Source: Patescibacteria group bacterium UBA6805 (lineage in GTDB: Bacteria > Patescibacteriota > Minisyncoccia > Minisyncoccales > Minisyncoccaceae). From it: DNA of 64,000 nt. The notes under the pieces were generated by a model. That model saw only the letters and a list, made by a program, of their open reading frames with translations, searched no databases and had not been told where the DNA came from. The stretch covers positions 8,014 through 72,013 of the forward strand of contig DKFD01000009.1 of assembly GCA_002452735.1 (NCBI GenBank), given 5' to 3'. Each line of letters begins with the position of its first letter. Within the stretch, counting starts at the first letter, position 1. Below are positions 32,687-41,427 of this stretch, in pieces. Position numbers and translations under genes: made by a program.

Positions 32687-33569
32687 ATCGTTTACTTTAA
32701 TAGAGATACTGGTCGTTATCGTGATAATCGGAATCATTTCCGCTTTTATCATCGTCGGGATGAACTCTATTTCAAGCGGTGCCAATATAGCTAAAATAAA
32801 AGTTTTCTCAAGCTCATTAAAAAATTCTTTATTAATAAACATTATGGGTGAGTGGCGGTTTGACGACGTTTCGGGAACAGAAGCAAAAGACGGCTGGAGC
32901 AATCTGAACGGAACGCTTCAAGGCTTCACGGACACCTCGGCGGGATACGGAGACAATAATGCTTCCGGATGGATGAGCCCTAAAAATTGTATTTCGGGAA
33001 CCTGCCTTAAGGTTGATACCGCTCAATATGTTTCCGTCGCCACCGCTTTTCCCGCAATAGGAGACAATAGTTTTACCATGGAAGCATGGGCGAAAACAGA
33101 CTCCGTTGATGGTGCTTCGCATTCGATTTTTAGCTTATCTGTTTCCGGAATAACAAATTGGCGAGGGATATTAAATTTTCCTCATGCTGCGACAAACAAA
33201 GCGTTAATGTATGTTAGAGCTTCTTGTTACAGATATTCTTTAAAAAATATCAATGACAACGAATGGTATCATGTTGTTGGCGTTTTTGACAGAAGTAAAA
33301 CAGCCCCCGAAATGTATATTAACGGAAAATTGGATAATGGAAATTCTAGCAGCTCAGAGTGCGCTACAACAGGGACAATTCCTTCGGGGACAATAGGTTT
33401 GGCAACTAATAGCTACAAGGGGGTTATAGACGAGTTCAGAATATATAACGCGGCTGTCCCCGTCTCCCAGATCCAACAGAACTATTATTCCGGCCTGAAA
33501 AGATTGCTGGCCAATAAAGAAATCAACAGCCAGGAAATTCAAAAAAGGTTAAGCCAATTAAAACAATAA
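32679..33569 (+). CDS. Type IV pilin-like protein with LamG domain
   Basis: A 296-residue protein. The class III signal MNKSFTLIEILVVIVIIG is nearly identical in DNA to that of the upstream gene, and then the sequences diverge (MNSISSGANIAKIKVF instead of the AGVSEKAT type). The LamG domain includes FTMEAWAKT, WYHVVGVFDR and GVIDEFRIYN. The tail is NYYSGLKRLLANKEINSQE. Several cysteines (CISGTC, SCYRY, SECATT) could form disulfides outside the membrane. Tandem arrangement suggests duplication with mosaic divergence. Confidence 0.88.
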   Translation: MNKSFTLIEILVVIVIIGIISAFIIVGMNSISSGANIAKIKVFSSSLKNSLLINIMGEWRFDDVSGTEAKDGWSNLNGTLQGFTDTSAGYGDNNASGWMSPKNCISGTCLKVDTAQYVSVATAFPAIGDNSFTMEAWAKTDSVDGASHSIFSLSVSGITNWRGILNFPHAATNKALMYVRASCYRYSLKNINDNEWYHVVGVFDRSKTAPEMYINGKLDNGNSSSSECATTGTIPSGTIGLATNSYKGVIDEFRIYNAAVPVSQIQQNYYSGLKRLLANKEINSQEIQKRLSQLKQ

Positions 33570-33779
33570 ATAAAAACATCGGAATAATCTGGCTGCCTTT
33601 AAAAGGACTGGCGAACAAGAAGAAAGAGAAAAGATAAGGAATCGTTCCCTAATTTTATTTAACCCGGCCAGAGAGCTGGTTTTAAGTTTGACTTTTTAAG
33701 TTAAGATGGTCTACCGCGATACAACCTTATCGGGCCGATGCACCTGTAGCTGCTTGATTGGCAATAACCCTTTTTGCTG
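33570..33779. other. Non-coding region with possible structured RNA between pilin and pheS genes
   Basis: No convincing gene in 210 bases. It contains small hairpins: GGAA-TCG-TTCC (33638-33648) followed by CTAATTTTATTT, which may terminate the pilin transcript; CCAG-AGAG-CTGG (33668-33679); CGATA-CAACCT-TATCG near 33717; and GCCGAT/ATTGGC near 33735-33762 followed by a T run. A segment TGGTCTACCGCG faintly recalls the T-box core, but the pheS promoter lies downstream of all this, so it is not the pheS leader. Confidence 0.3.
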
Positions 33780-33808
33780 TTGATTTTTCTTCAGTTTTGA
33801 GGTAAAAT
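33780..33808 (+). promoter_or_regulatory. Promoter of pheS
   Basis: TTGATT (33780-33785), a 17-base spacer and TAAAAT (33803-33808). Transcription would start near 33815, leaving about seven bases before the ATG at 33822. An ATG at 33807 lies inside the -10 box and cannot be the start. Confidence 0.65.
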
Positions 33809-33821
33809 GGGCATAATAAAC

Positions 33822-34832
33822 ATGGACATAAATTCTTTAAAAGAGATAATAGAAAGGGAGTTTATGGATGTCAAAAACTCAAAGGAACTGAGGGATTTTT
33901 CCAATAAATACCTGGGCAAAAAAGGCGAAATCAGGAAGGTTTTCGCGGAAATTAAAGACCTGGCCATGGAAGAAAAAAAGGCCATGGGCAGGGAAATAAA
34001 CGAGCTCGTGGGGGAGCTGGAAAAGAAAATAGATGAGTTGCGGGAAGTTCTGCAAGAAGGCGCGGTTGAAACGGAGAAAGTCAACGTTAATCTGCCCGGA
34101 GAAAAGGTAGAGTCGGGGCATTTGCATCCTTTGACGACGGTAAGGAGGGAGATTGAAGAGATATTTCAATTGATGGGTTTTGCCGTGGTCGAGGGTTTTG
34201 AGATTGAAGACGAATGGCACAATTTCGACTCTCTGAATATTCCCGAAGGACATCCGGCCAGAGATGCTTTGTCTTTGGGCAAGACCCTTTATTTGAGAAA
34301 CAAGCTTCTTTTAAGGAGCCACACTTCTCCTGCCCAGACGAGATATATGAAAAAACTGGGGGCGCCCTTGAGAATCGTCATTCCCGGCCGGGTTTTTCGC
34401 TATGAAAGAACCGACGCTTCCCACGAAACCAACTTTTATCAGATAGAAGGGCTGATGGTTGACGAGAACGTTTCTGTAGCCAACCTCAAAGGGGTTTTGG
34501 AGAGATTTCTGCAGGAATTCTTTAAGAAAAAAGTGGCCGTCAGGTTAAGACCCAGCTATTTTCCTTTTACCGAGCCCAGTTTTGAAATTGATATAGGTTG
34601 TGCCGTTTGTTCGGGCATTGGTTGTCCGGCCTGCAAAAGAACGGGTTGGGTTGAGATACTGGGAGCGGGCATGGTTCACCCCATGGTAATCAGGAACGGG
34701 GGATTAGACCCGGAAAAATGGAACGGATTCGCCTTTGGCATGTCCATTGACCGGCTGGCGATGATGAAATACAAAATAAGCGACATCCGCTGGTTTTACA
34801 GCGGCAATCTTAAATTCTTAAAACAATTCTAA
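33822..34832 (+). CDS. pheS: Phenylalanyl-tRNA synthetase alpha subunit
   Basis: A 336-residue catalytic subunit of the alpha2beta2 enzyme. An N-terminal coiled coil (about 1-85) leads into the class II core: LRSHTSPAQTRYM, PGRVFRYERTDASHETNFYQIEGLMV (motif 2), and GFAFGMSIDRLAMMKY (motif 3). A cysteine-rich insertion, GCAVCSGIGCPACKRTGW at about 262-280, may bind a metal. The start is fixed by the promoter. pheT begins one base after its stop. Confidence 0.95.
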   Translation: MDINSLKEIIEREFMDVKNSKELRDFSNKYLGKKGEIRKVFAEIKDLAMEEKKAMGREINELVGELEKKIDELREVLQEGAVETEKVNVNLPGEKVESGHLHPLTTVRREIEEIFQLMGFAVVEGFEIEDEWHNFDSLNIPEGHPARDALSLGKTLYLRNKLLLRSHTSPAQTRYMKKLGAPLRIVIPGRVFRYERTDASHETNFYQIEGLMVDENVSVANLKGVLERFLQEFFKKKVAVRLRPSYFPFTEPSFEIDIGCAVCSGIGCPACKRTGWVEILGAGMVHPMVIRNGGLDPEKWNGFAFGMSIDRLAMMKYKISDIRWFYSGNLKFLKQF

Positions 34833-34833
34833 A

Positions 34834-36816
34834 ATGACAATATCATATTCCTGGCTAAATTCATTTTTCAAAAAACCCCTGCCCCAGCCGGAAAAACTGG
34901 CGGAGATTTTAACCATGCATTCTTTTGAGAACGAATCGGTTGAGAAAAAGAAGAACGATTGGATTCTGAACATTGATGTTCTGCCCGACCGGGGAGGAGA
35001 CTGCTTCTCTCATTTGGGCGTGGCCAGGGAATGCGCCGCCGTTCTCAATTTGAAGATGGCTTACCCTTCAGGCAAGATTAAGGAGGGAAAGAGTAAAATC
35101 AGGGATTTTCTCAAAGTTGAGGTAAGGGACAAAAATTGCAAACGCTATTCGGCCAGAGTGATTGCCAACGTTAAAATCGGACCGTCTCCCAAGTGGGTGG
35201 CGGACAAACTCGTTAACTGCGGATTGAATCCCATTAACAACGTGGTTGATGCGGCCAATTACGTAATGCTGGAATTGGGCCAGCCATTGCACGCTTTTGA
35301 TTACGATAAAATCGAGGGCAAAAAGATTATCGTGCGAAAAGCCAAGCCCAACGAAAACATCATTTTGTTGAATGACAGCAAATGCGTGCTGGACAAGAAA
35401 ACAATGATTATCGCCGACGAGAAAAGAGCTTTGGCTATTGCCGGAATCAAGGGAGGCAAAGCAGCGGAAATATCCGATAAAACCAAAACAGTGGTTTTGG
35501 AATCAGCCAGTTTTGAACCCAAAACAATCGGCCAGACAGCCAGAAAGCTCAACCTGAGGACCGATGCTTCGGCCAGATTCGAACACAGTCTCGACCCCAA
35601 TCTTACGGAGCTGGCCTTGGACAGATTAAGCCGGTTAATCGTGGAATGGGCCAGGGGAGAAGTGGTTTCGGGTATGATTGACGTTTACAAACAAAAAGCC
35701 AAACCCAGGAAAATCAAACTGGAAATTAAATCATTAAATAAAGTTTTGGGCATTATCATTCCCCAAAGCGAGATAGTCAGTATTTTGAGCCGACTGGGAA
35801 TAAGGGTTGTTTCCAAGACAAAAGGCGCTTTTCTTCTGGAAGTTCCCACTTTCAGACAGGATTTGATTATTCCGGAAAGCATAATTGAAGAAGTGGGAAG
35901 AATATACGGTTACGAAAAGGTTCCCTCAATTCTTCCTCCCATCAAAACGTATCCGGTTGAAAGAAGCGAGATCGATTTATTCGTCAATAAATCCAGAGAC
36001 GTTTTAAAAGAGCTCGGCTTTGCTGAGGTCTATAACTATTCTTTCCTGGGTGACAAGGAAAAAGAAAAATACAAATTGAAAGTGGAAGAAATCAAAAATC
36101 CTACAAGTAGCTTTTCCAAATATCTAAGGCCCGGCCTGGTTCCTCTTTTGGTTAAAAACATCGAAGAAAACCTGAAATGGTTTGAGGGCGTGAAGATTTT
36201 CGAGGTCGGGAAGGTATTTTTCGGACAAGACAGGAAGATAGGAGAGAAAATAATGCTCGCCGGAGGAATTTCTTCGAAAGAGAACAAGGAAAAGGCCTTT
36301 CTCAAATTAAAAGGAGAAATATTTTTTCTTCTGGAGCAGATGGGCATGAAAAAGATTGCTTTTGAAAAAGGAGCCAAGGATTCAATGTTCAATGATTCTT
36401 TGGAGATCGTAATCAATGGAGAAAAAGCCGGAAAAATAGGACGGGTGACTTCCGATATTTTTTGCTTTGAACTGGACTTCGATGTTTTAATGAAATACGC
36501 CAGCGAAGAAAAAGAATACCAGAAGATCTCCTATCATCCTCCGGCCGCCAGAGACATCTCCGGAACAGTTAATGAAAAGATTTCCCTTGATGATTTGAAA
36601 GAAGGGATAAAACAAGGAGGCAAGGGGCTGGTCAAGAGCCTGGAGGTTTTTGACGTTTATCAGGGGCCGGGAATCGGAAAAGGCAGAAAAAGCGTTTCAT
36701 TCCACATTATTTTCCAGTCGGAAGAAAAAACTCTTGACGCGGAGACAATAGACAAAACTCAAAAAGAAATAATAAAGGTTCTTTCCGGGCAATTGGGCTG
36801 GGAAGAGAGAAAATAA
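34834..36816 (+). CDS. pheT: Phenylalanyl-tRNA synthetase beta subunit, reduced
   Basis: A 660-residue protein against about 795 in E. coli. The N-terminal EMAP-like tRNA-binding domain is missing: the protein passes from the first beta segment (YSWLNSFFKK) straight to DVLPDRGGDCFSHLGVARE. The B3/B4 editing domain (NNVVDAANYVMLELGQPLHAFDYDK), B5 domain, catalytic-like core and C-terminal anticodon-binding fold (SYHPPAARDISGTV) are present. Editing should be retained. gyrB starts two bases after it. Confidence 0.94.
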   Translation: MTISYSWLNSFFKKPLPQPEKLAEILTMHSFENESVEKKKNDWILNIDVLPDRGGDCFSHLGVARECAAVLNLKMAYPSGKIKEGKSKIRDFLKVEVRDKNCKRYSARVIANVKIGPSPKWVADKLVNCGLNPINNVVDAANYVMLELGQPLHAFDYDKIEGKKIIVRKAKPNENIILLNDSKCVLDKKTMIIADEKRALAIAGIKGGKAAEISDKTKTVVLESASFEPKTIGQTARKLNLRTDASARFEHSLDPNLTELALDRLSRLIVEWARGEVVSGMIDVYKQKAKPRKIKLEIKSLNKVLGIIIPQSEIVSILSRLGIRVVSKTKGAFLLEVPTFRQDLIIPESIIEEVGRIYGYEKVPSILPPIKTYPVERSEIDLFVNKSRDVLKELGFAEVYNYSFLGDKEKEKYKLKVEEIKNPTSSFSKYLRPGLVPLLVKNIEENLKWFEGVKIFEVGKVFFGQDRKIGEKIMLAGGISSKENKEKAFLKLKGEIFFLLEQMGMKKIAFEKGAKDSMFNDSLEIVINGEKAGKIGRVTSDIFCFELDFDVLMKYASEEKEYQKISYHPPAARDISGTVNEKISLDDLKEGIKQGGKGLVKSLEVFDVYQGPGIGKGRKSVSFHIIFQSEEKTLDAETIDKTQKEIIKVLSGQLGWEERK

Positions 36817-36818
36817 CT

Positions 36819-38738
36819 ATGGCAAAAGAAAAAGCATCATCATACAGTGCGAAAGATATTTACGTTTTGGAAGGGCTTGACCCAGTAAGAAAAAGGCCGG
36901 GCATGTACATCGGCTCAACCGGACCCCAGGGTCTGCATCATTTGGTTTACGAGGTGGTGGACAATTCTTTGGACGAGGCCCTGGGAGGATACTGTGATAA
37001 AATCGAGGTGTATTTGCTTTCGGGGAACAGGGTCAAAGTCACTGATAATGGTCGAGGCATTCCAGTGGACAGGCACGCGAAAACCAAGAAGTCGGCTCTG
37101 GAAACGATTATGACCACTCTTCACGCCGGCGGAAAGTTCGGAGGCAGCGCTTACAAAATATCGGGCGGTCTTCACGGCGTGGGCATTTCTGTTGTTTGCG
37201 CTCTTTCCAAATACATGAGAGCCGAGATTTGTCGGGACGGACATAAATACGCCCAGGAATACAAGCAAGGCAAACCGACCACCGCGGTTAAAAAAATAGG
37301 CGACTGCAAAGAAAAAGGAACGACAATTGTCTTTGAGCCCGACCCGGAAATATTCAAGGAAATCATCTTTGACAGGAAAAAACTCCTCAATCATCTAAGA
37401 CAGCAGGCTTATCTCACCAAGGGAGTAAGAATAGATTTTTATGATCTGAGGGACGAAAAGAATCCTTTTGATTACCATTTCTATTTCGAGGGAGGCATCA
37501 AGTCATATTTAAAGCATCTGACAAAGAACGACGTCATTCTTCACCACAATCCTTTTTACGGCACGGGAGAAAAAGAAGAAATCGTCATCGAATCCGCTTT
37601 TGCCTATACCGACGACTACGAAACATACGAAGAAAGCTTTACCAACAATATTTTTACCATGGAAGGAGGAGCCCATTTGACCGGGTTCAGAGCGGCCCTG
37701 ACCAGATTAATCAACGATTATGCGAGAAAAGGAGGATTTCTCAAGGAAACAGAACCCAACTTGACCGGAGACGATATCCGGGAAGGATTGACAGCCATTG
37801 TTTCCGTCAAGATAAAAGACCCGCAGTTCGAGGGACAGACCAAGTCAAAGCTGGGAAATCCCGAAGCCAGGACAGCCACGGAAACAGTGGTGGGTGAAGC
37901 TCTGGCCGATTATCTGGAAAAGTTTCCCCAGGACGCCAAGATAATCGTGGAAAAAGCGGTTTTATCTTTCAAGGCGAGAAAAGCGGCCAAAGCAGCTAAA
38001 GAAACCGTTTTGAGAAAAGGGGTTTTGGACGGATTGTCTTTGCCCGGCAAGCTGGCTGACTGCACCTCCAGAAAACCAGAAGAATCGGAACTGTACATCG
38101 TCGAAGGAGAATCGGCCGGCGGTTCGAGCAGGCAGGCCAGGGACAGAAGGTTCCAGGCCATTCTCCCCATTAAGGGAAAAATTCTTAACGTGGAAAGAGT
38201 AAGGCTGGACAAGATGCTGACGTCCCAGGAAGTCAAGTCGTTGATTATCGCTTTGGGTACGGCCATTGCCGATGATTTCCAGATGGATAAGCTGAGATAC
38301 CAGAGGATAATCATCATGTGCGACGCCGACAGCGACGGCAACCATATCAAGACCCTTTTGATGACTTTGTTCTTCAGGCACTTCAAGCCCATAATAGAGA
38401 GCGGGTATTTGTACATTGCCCAGCCTCCTTTATACAAGATACAATCGGGCAAAGAGATTCAATACGCTTATTCCGACGAGGATAAGGAGAAAATTCTGGT
38501 TTCTTTGAAAGACAAAAGCAAGATTAATATCCAGAGATACAAGGGTTTGGGAGAAATGAATCCCGAACAATTATGGGAAACCACCATGGACCCGTCCAGA
38601 AGGATTCTTCTTCGGGTGGATGTTGACGATGCCAAAGAAGCGGACAATACTTTTGACATGCTCATGGGCAAAGAGGTTCTTCCCAGAAAGAGATTCATTC
38701 AGGGCTCGGCCAAGAGCGTGAGAAATCTTGATATTTAA
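36819..38738 (+). CDS. gyrB: DNA gyrase subunit B
   Basis: A 639-residue GHKL-type IIA topoisomerase subunit. The ATPase part has YEVVDNSLDEA, VTDNGRGIPVD and GGLHGVGISVVCALS. The transducer contains QTKSKLGNPEAR. The TOPRIM domain has LYIVEGESAGGSS and MCDADSDGNHI. The C-terminus carries IQRYKGLGEMNPEQLWETTMDP, as in GyrB/ParE. GyrB is preferred over ParE from the general match; gyrA is not in the window. Confidence 0.95.
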   Translation: MAKEKASSYSAKDIYVLEGLDPVRKRPGMYIGSTGPQGLHHLVYEVVDNSLDEALGGYCDKIEVYLLSGNRVKVTDNGRGIPVDRHAKTKKSALETIMTTLHAGGKFGGSAYKISGGLHGVGISVVCALSKYMRAEICRDGHKYAQEYKQGKPTTAVKKIGDCKEKGTTIVFEPDPEIFKEIIFDRKKLLNHLRQQAYLTKGVRIDFYDLRDEKNPFDYHFYFEGGIKSYLKHLTKNDVILHHNPFYGTGEKEEIVIESAFAYTDDYETYEESFTNNIFTMEGGAHLTGFRAALTRLINDYARKGGFLKETEPNLTGDDIREGLTAIVSVKIKDPQFEGQTKSKLGNPEARTATETVVGEALADYLEKFPQDAKIIVEKAVLSFKARKAAKAAKETVLRKGVLDGLSLPGKLADCTSRKPEESELYIVEGESAGGSSRQARDRRFQAILPIKGKILNVERVRLDKMLTSQEVKSLIIALGTAIADDFQMDKLRYQRIIIMCDADSDGNHIKTLLMTLFFRHFKPIIESGYLYIAQPPLYKIQSGKEIQYAYSDEDKEKILVSLKDKSKINIQRYKGLGEMNPEQLWETTMDPSRRILLRVDVDDAKEADNTFDMLMGKEVLPRKRFIQGSAKSVRNLDI

Positions 38739-38756
38739 TCTCAAAAGCGTTAAAAT
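38728..38756 (+). promoter_or_regulatory. Promoter of a pilin-LamG gene, predicted leaderless
   Basis: TTGATA (38728-38733, inside the end of gyrB), a 17-base spacer and TAAAAT (38751-38756). Six bases separate it from the ATG at 38763. Confidence 0.65.
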
Positions 38757-38762
38757 ATTTTA

Positions 38763-39668
38763 ATGAATCAGAAATCCTTCACCCTCATCGAAATACTGGT
38801 GGTCATTGTCATTGTCGGAATCCTTTCCGCCTTCATTATCGTTTCCATGGCCGGGGTTTCTTCCAGGGCTACTATTGCCAAGGGCCAGGCGTTTTCCAAC
38901 TCAATCAAGAATTCTCTGATGATGAACCTGGTATCTGAATGGCGTCTTGATGACGCTTCCGGAACAACAATCCAGGACCAATGGGGAACCAATCCCGGCA
39001 CCTGGTACGGCTCCGGGGGAGGAGACTATACCTCTCCCTCTTGGAGAACATCCTCTGAATGCGTATCGGGAGGCTGCCTGGCTTTTGACGGCACTGATGA
39101 TTATGTTGATTGCGGGAATCCAACTTCTTTTTATCCGTCTCCAAATTTAACGATAAGTTTTTGGCTGAAGCCATCGCTTATTAAAAATGAGATGGTTATT
39201 GGTAAGTTTAACGGCACATCTTCGGTTTCCAGCTGGACTTGGGGGGCTTGGATTTATAATACTGGTCGATTTGCTTTTGGTATCGGGAGTGGCTCTACTA
39301 ATAATTTTAACGCTAATGTATATGAAATGACTGCTAATAATTGGTATCAGGCGGTTATAAGCTATAACGGCAGCAGCAGCAACATCAAATTTTACGTTAA
39401 CGGCCAGTATCTTCCCGGAAAAGATATAATTATTACCGTAATTCCAAGGGTAACGAACAATTCCTACTATGTCGCCGGAGATTTGGCTACGGCTTATTTC
39501 TCCGGCTCAATAGATGATGTCAGGATATATAATGCTGCCGTTCCCGTTTCTCAAGTCCAGCAAAACTATTATATGGGCCTGAACAGGTTGTTCTTGAATA
39601 ACGGCCTGGCTTTTGCCGAATACCAGGAAAGAATATTAAATTTAAGCGACAATAAAGCAAATAATTGA
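38763..39668 (+). CDS. Type IV pilin-like protein with LamG domain
   Basis: A 301-residue protein with the class III signal MNQKSFTLIEILVVIVIVG and the family segment IVSMAGVSSRATIAKGQAF. The LamG domain (about 100-265) has LTISFWLKPS, WYQAVISYNGSSSNIKFYVNG and GSIDDVRIYN. The tail NYYMGLNRLFLNNGLAFAEY is shared with the other family members. It is alone, between gyrB and the secE promoter. Its middle domain differs from those of the other copies, which suggests a different ligand. Confidence 0.88.
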   Translation: MNQKSFTLIEILVVIVIVGILSAFIIVSMAGVSSRATIAKGQAFSNSIKNSLMMNLVSEWRLDDASGTTIQDQWGTNPGTWYGSGGGDYTSPSWRTSSECVSGGCLAFDGTDDYVDCGNPTSFYPSPNLTISFWLKPSLIKNEMVIGKFNGTSSVSSWTWGAWIYNTGRFAFGIGSGSTNNFNANVYEMTANNWYQAVISYNGSSSNIKFYVNGQYLPGKDIIITVIPRVTNNSYYVAGDLATAYFSGSIDDVRIYNAAVPVSQVQQNYYMGLNRLFLNNGLAFAEYQERILNLSDNKANN

Positions 39669-39693
39669 CATTTGGGCTTTCTTTTGCTAATCT
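39665..39693 (+). promoter_or_regulatory. Promoter of the secE-nusG-rplK operon
   Basis: A consensus TTGACA (39665-39670), a 17-base spacer and extended TGcTAATCT (-10 at 39688-39693). The secE ATG is eight bases beyond the -10 box, so the leader is about two bases. Confidence 0.65.
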
Positions 39694-39701
39694 AAACAAG
39701 T

Positions 39702-39881
39702 ATGAAACTGCCAAATCTTTTCAAGGACGCCGGTTCAGAGATTAAGAAGATAACCTGGCCGACCCGCAGAGAAACAATCAAATATACCTTGATCGTGATA
39801 GGAATTTCCGTTGTTGTGGCCGTATTTTTAGGCGGTTTTGACGTAATTTTTGTCAGATTAATGGAAAGATTTATCTTTTAA
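39702..39881 (+). CDS. secE: Preprotein translocase subunit SecE
   Basis: A 59-residue single-helix SecE, the essential clamp of the SecYEG channel. The amphipathic start (NLFKDAGSEIKKITWPTRRET) with the conserved WPTRRE is followed by one transmembrane helix (LIVIGISVVVAVFLGGFDVIF). It lies five bases before nusG, the near-universal bacterial order. Confidence 0.93.
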   Translation: MKLPNLFKDAGSEIKKITWPTRRETIKYTLIVIGISVVVAVFLGGFDVIFVRLMERFIF

Positions 39882-39886
39882 GGGTT

Positions 39887-40432
39887 ATGGCCAAACAACA
39901 AGTATCAAACGAAAGAAGATGGTACGTCCTCCACACCTATTCCGGGTACGAGGACGCGGTGGCCAAAAACTTGAAGCAAAGAGTGGAGTCTTTGGGCATG
40001 GAAGACAAGATATATAATGTTCTGGTTCCCAAGGAAAAAAAGATTAAAATCAAGAATGGAAAGAAAAAAACCGTTGAAGAAAAAATATATCCCGGATATG
40101 TTCTGGTGGAGATGATTGTGACCGACGATTCCTGGTACGTGGTGAGGAACACGCCCAACGTAACCGGCTTTGTCGGCTCCGGAACCGTTCCTTTGCCCGT
40201 TTCCATGGGAGAGATAGATTTGTTGAAAAACAAGATGGCTACAGAAGAACCCAAATATACGATTGAGTTCAGGAAAGGGGATTTGGTGAAAATAACGGAC
40301 GGGCCGTTCAAGGACTCTGAAGGCAAGGTTTCGGAAATCGATAAGGAAAAAGGCAAGGTCAAGGTCATGATTAACGTGTTCGGCCGCGATACGCCGCTGG
40401 AATTGGATTCATTACAAATTAAAAAGATTTAA
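39887..40432 (+). CDS. nusG: Transcription termination/antitermination protein NusG
   Basis: A 181-residue protein with the N-terminal NGN domain ([42 protein letters not shown]) and the C-terminal KOW domain ([25 protein letters not shown]). It couples RNA polymerase to the ribosome or Rho. Standard length and standard context between secE and rplK. Confidence 0.97.
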   Translation: MAKQQVSNERRWYVLHTYSGYEDAVAKNLKQRVESLGMEDKIYNVLVPKEKKIKIKNGKKKTVEEKIYPGYVLVEMIVTDDSWYVVRNTPNVTGFVGSGTVPLPVSMGEIDLLKNKMATEEPKYTIEFRKGDLVKITDGPFKDSEGKVSEIDKEKGKVKVMINVFGRDTPLELDSLQIKKI

Positions 40433-40433
40433 C

Positions 40434-40859
40434 ATGGCAAAACAAGTAAAAGCGCTGATAAAACTGCATATTCAGGCGGGCAAAGCAAATCCCGCGCCTC
40501 CTGTCGGTCCGGCTCTGGCCCAGCATCAGATAAACATAGCCGAATTCTGCCAAAGGTTTAACGACGCCACCAGAGAAATGGGAGATTTTAAGATTCCTAT
40601 TGAAATCACCGTCTACGTCGACCGTTCTTACGATTTCATTTTAAAACAGCCTCCGGCCGCCCAACTCATCAAAAAAGCCCTTGGCTTGGAAAAAGGTTCG
40701 GGCGAGCCCAACAAGAAGAAGGTAGGAACGATTACCAGGGTTCAGCTGGAAGAAATAGCCAAGCAGAAGATGCCTGACTTAAACGCCAATGATTTGGAGC
40801 AGGCGATTAAGATTATTGAAGGAACGGCCAGGTCACTGGGTCTTGAAATCGAAAAATAA
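40434..40859 (+). CDS. rplK: 50S ribosomal protein L11
   Basis: A 141-residue L11 with the Pro-rich N-terminal domain ([28 protein letters not shown]) and the rRNA-binding C-terminal domain ([38 protein letters not shown]). In most bacteria rplA, rplJ and rplL follow; here dcd follows with a one-base overlap, so the usual ribosomal cluster is broken. Confidence 0.97.
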   Translation: MAKQVKALIKLHIQAGKANPAPPVGPALAQHQINIAEFCQRFNDATREMGDFKIPIEITVYVDRSYDFILKQPPAAQLIKKALGLEKGSGEPNKKKVGTITRVQLEEIAKQKMPDLNANDLEQAIKIIEGTARSLGLEIEK

Positions 40860-41425
40860 TGATTTTATCAGACAGAGAAATTAAAAAACTGATAGACGAT
40901 GATATTATTAAAATCAGCCCTAAGCCTGATTTTAAAAAGCAGCTGGGCTCAGCTTCCTTGGATTTGAGATTGAGCGGGGAATTCATGGTTTTCAACCACA
41001 CCAAAAAAGCCTATATCGACACCAGGGACCCGGAAAGCTTCAAAGACACCACCACTCTGGTCAAAGTGAGCAACAAAGAGCCTTTTGTCTTTCATCCCGG
41101 AGAATTCGTCCTGGGAGCGACAATGGAAGAGATATTTCTGCCCGACACCATCTGCGCCAGGATTGACGGCCGGTCCAGTTTGGGCAGATTGGGAATAATC
41201 GTTCATTCAACGGCCGGGCACATTGACCCGGGATTCAAGGGAAAGCTCGTTCTGGAAATGCAGAATATCGGGATGATACCCATTCTTCTTTATCCGGAAA
41301 CGAGGATTTGCCAGCTGGTTTTCGAGGAATTGTCTTCGCCTACGACCAGACCCTATTACAAAAAGCAAGGGGCCAAATACGTAAACGTAAAGCATCCCCA
41401 GGAAAGCAAACTGGAAAAATCATAA
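40859..41425 (+). CDS. dcd: dCTP deaminase
   Basis: A 188-residue trimeric nucleotide enzyme converting dCTP to dUTP, or directly to dUMP in bifunctional forms. Signature segments are LGSASLDLRLSGEF, the active-site DGRSSLGRLGIIVHSTAGHIDPGF, and GMIPILLYPETRICQLVFEEL. It lies directly before thymidylate kinase, consistent with a role in dTTP supply. Confidence 0.93.
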   Translation: MILSDREIKKLIDDDIIKISPKPDFKKQLGSASLDLRLSGEFMVFNHTKKAYIDTRDPESFKDTTTLVKVSNKEPFVFHPGEFVLGATMEEIFLPDTICARIDGRSSLGRLGIIVHSTAGHIDPGFKGKLVLEMQNIGMIPILLYPETRICQLVFEELSSPTTRPYYKKQGAKYVNVKHPQESKLEKS

Positions 41426-41427
41426 AC

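Noticed and set aside
33640..33779. T-box riboswitch upstream of pheS (TGGTCTACCGCG, AGAGAG hairpin)
   Set aside because: The core is two bases off the T-box consensus, no specifier stem was found, and the pheS promoter lies downstream of the whole segment, so it cannot be the pheS leader.
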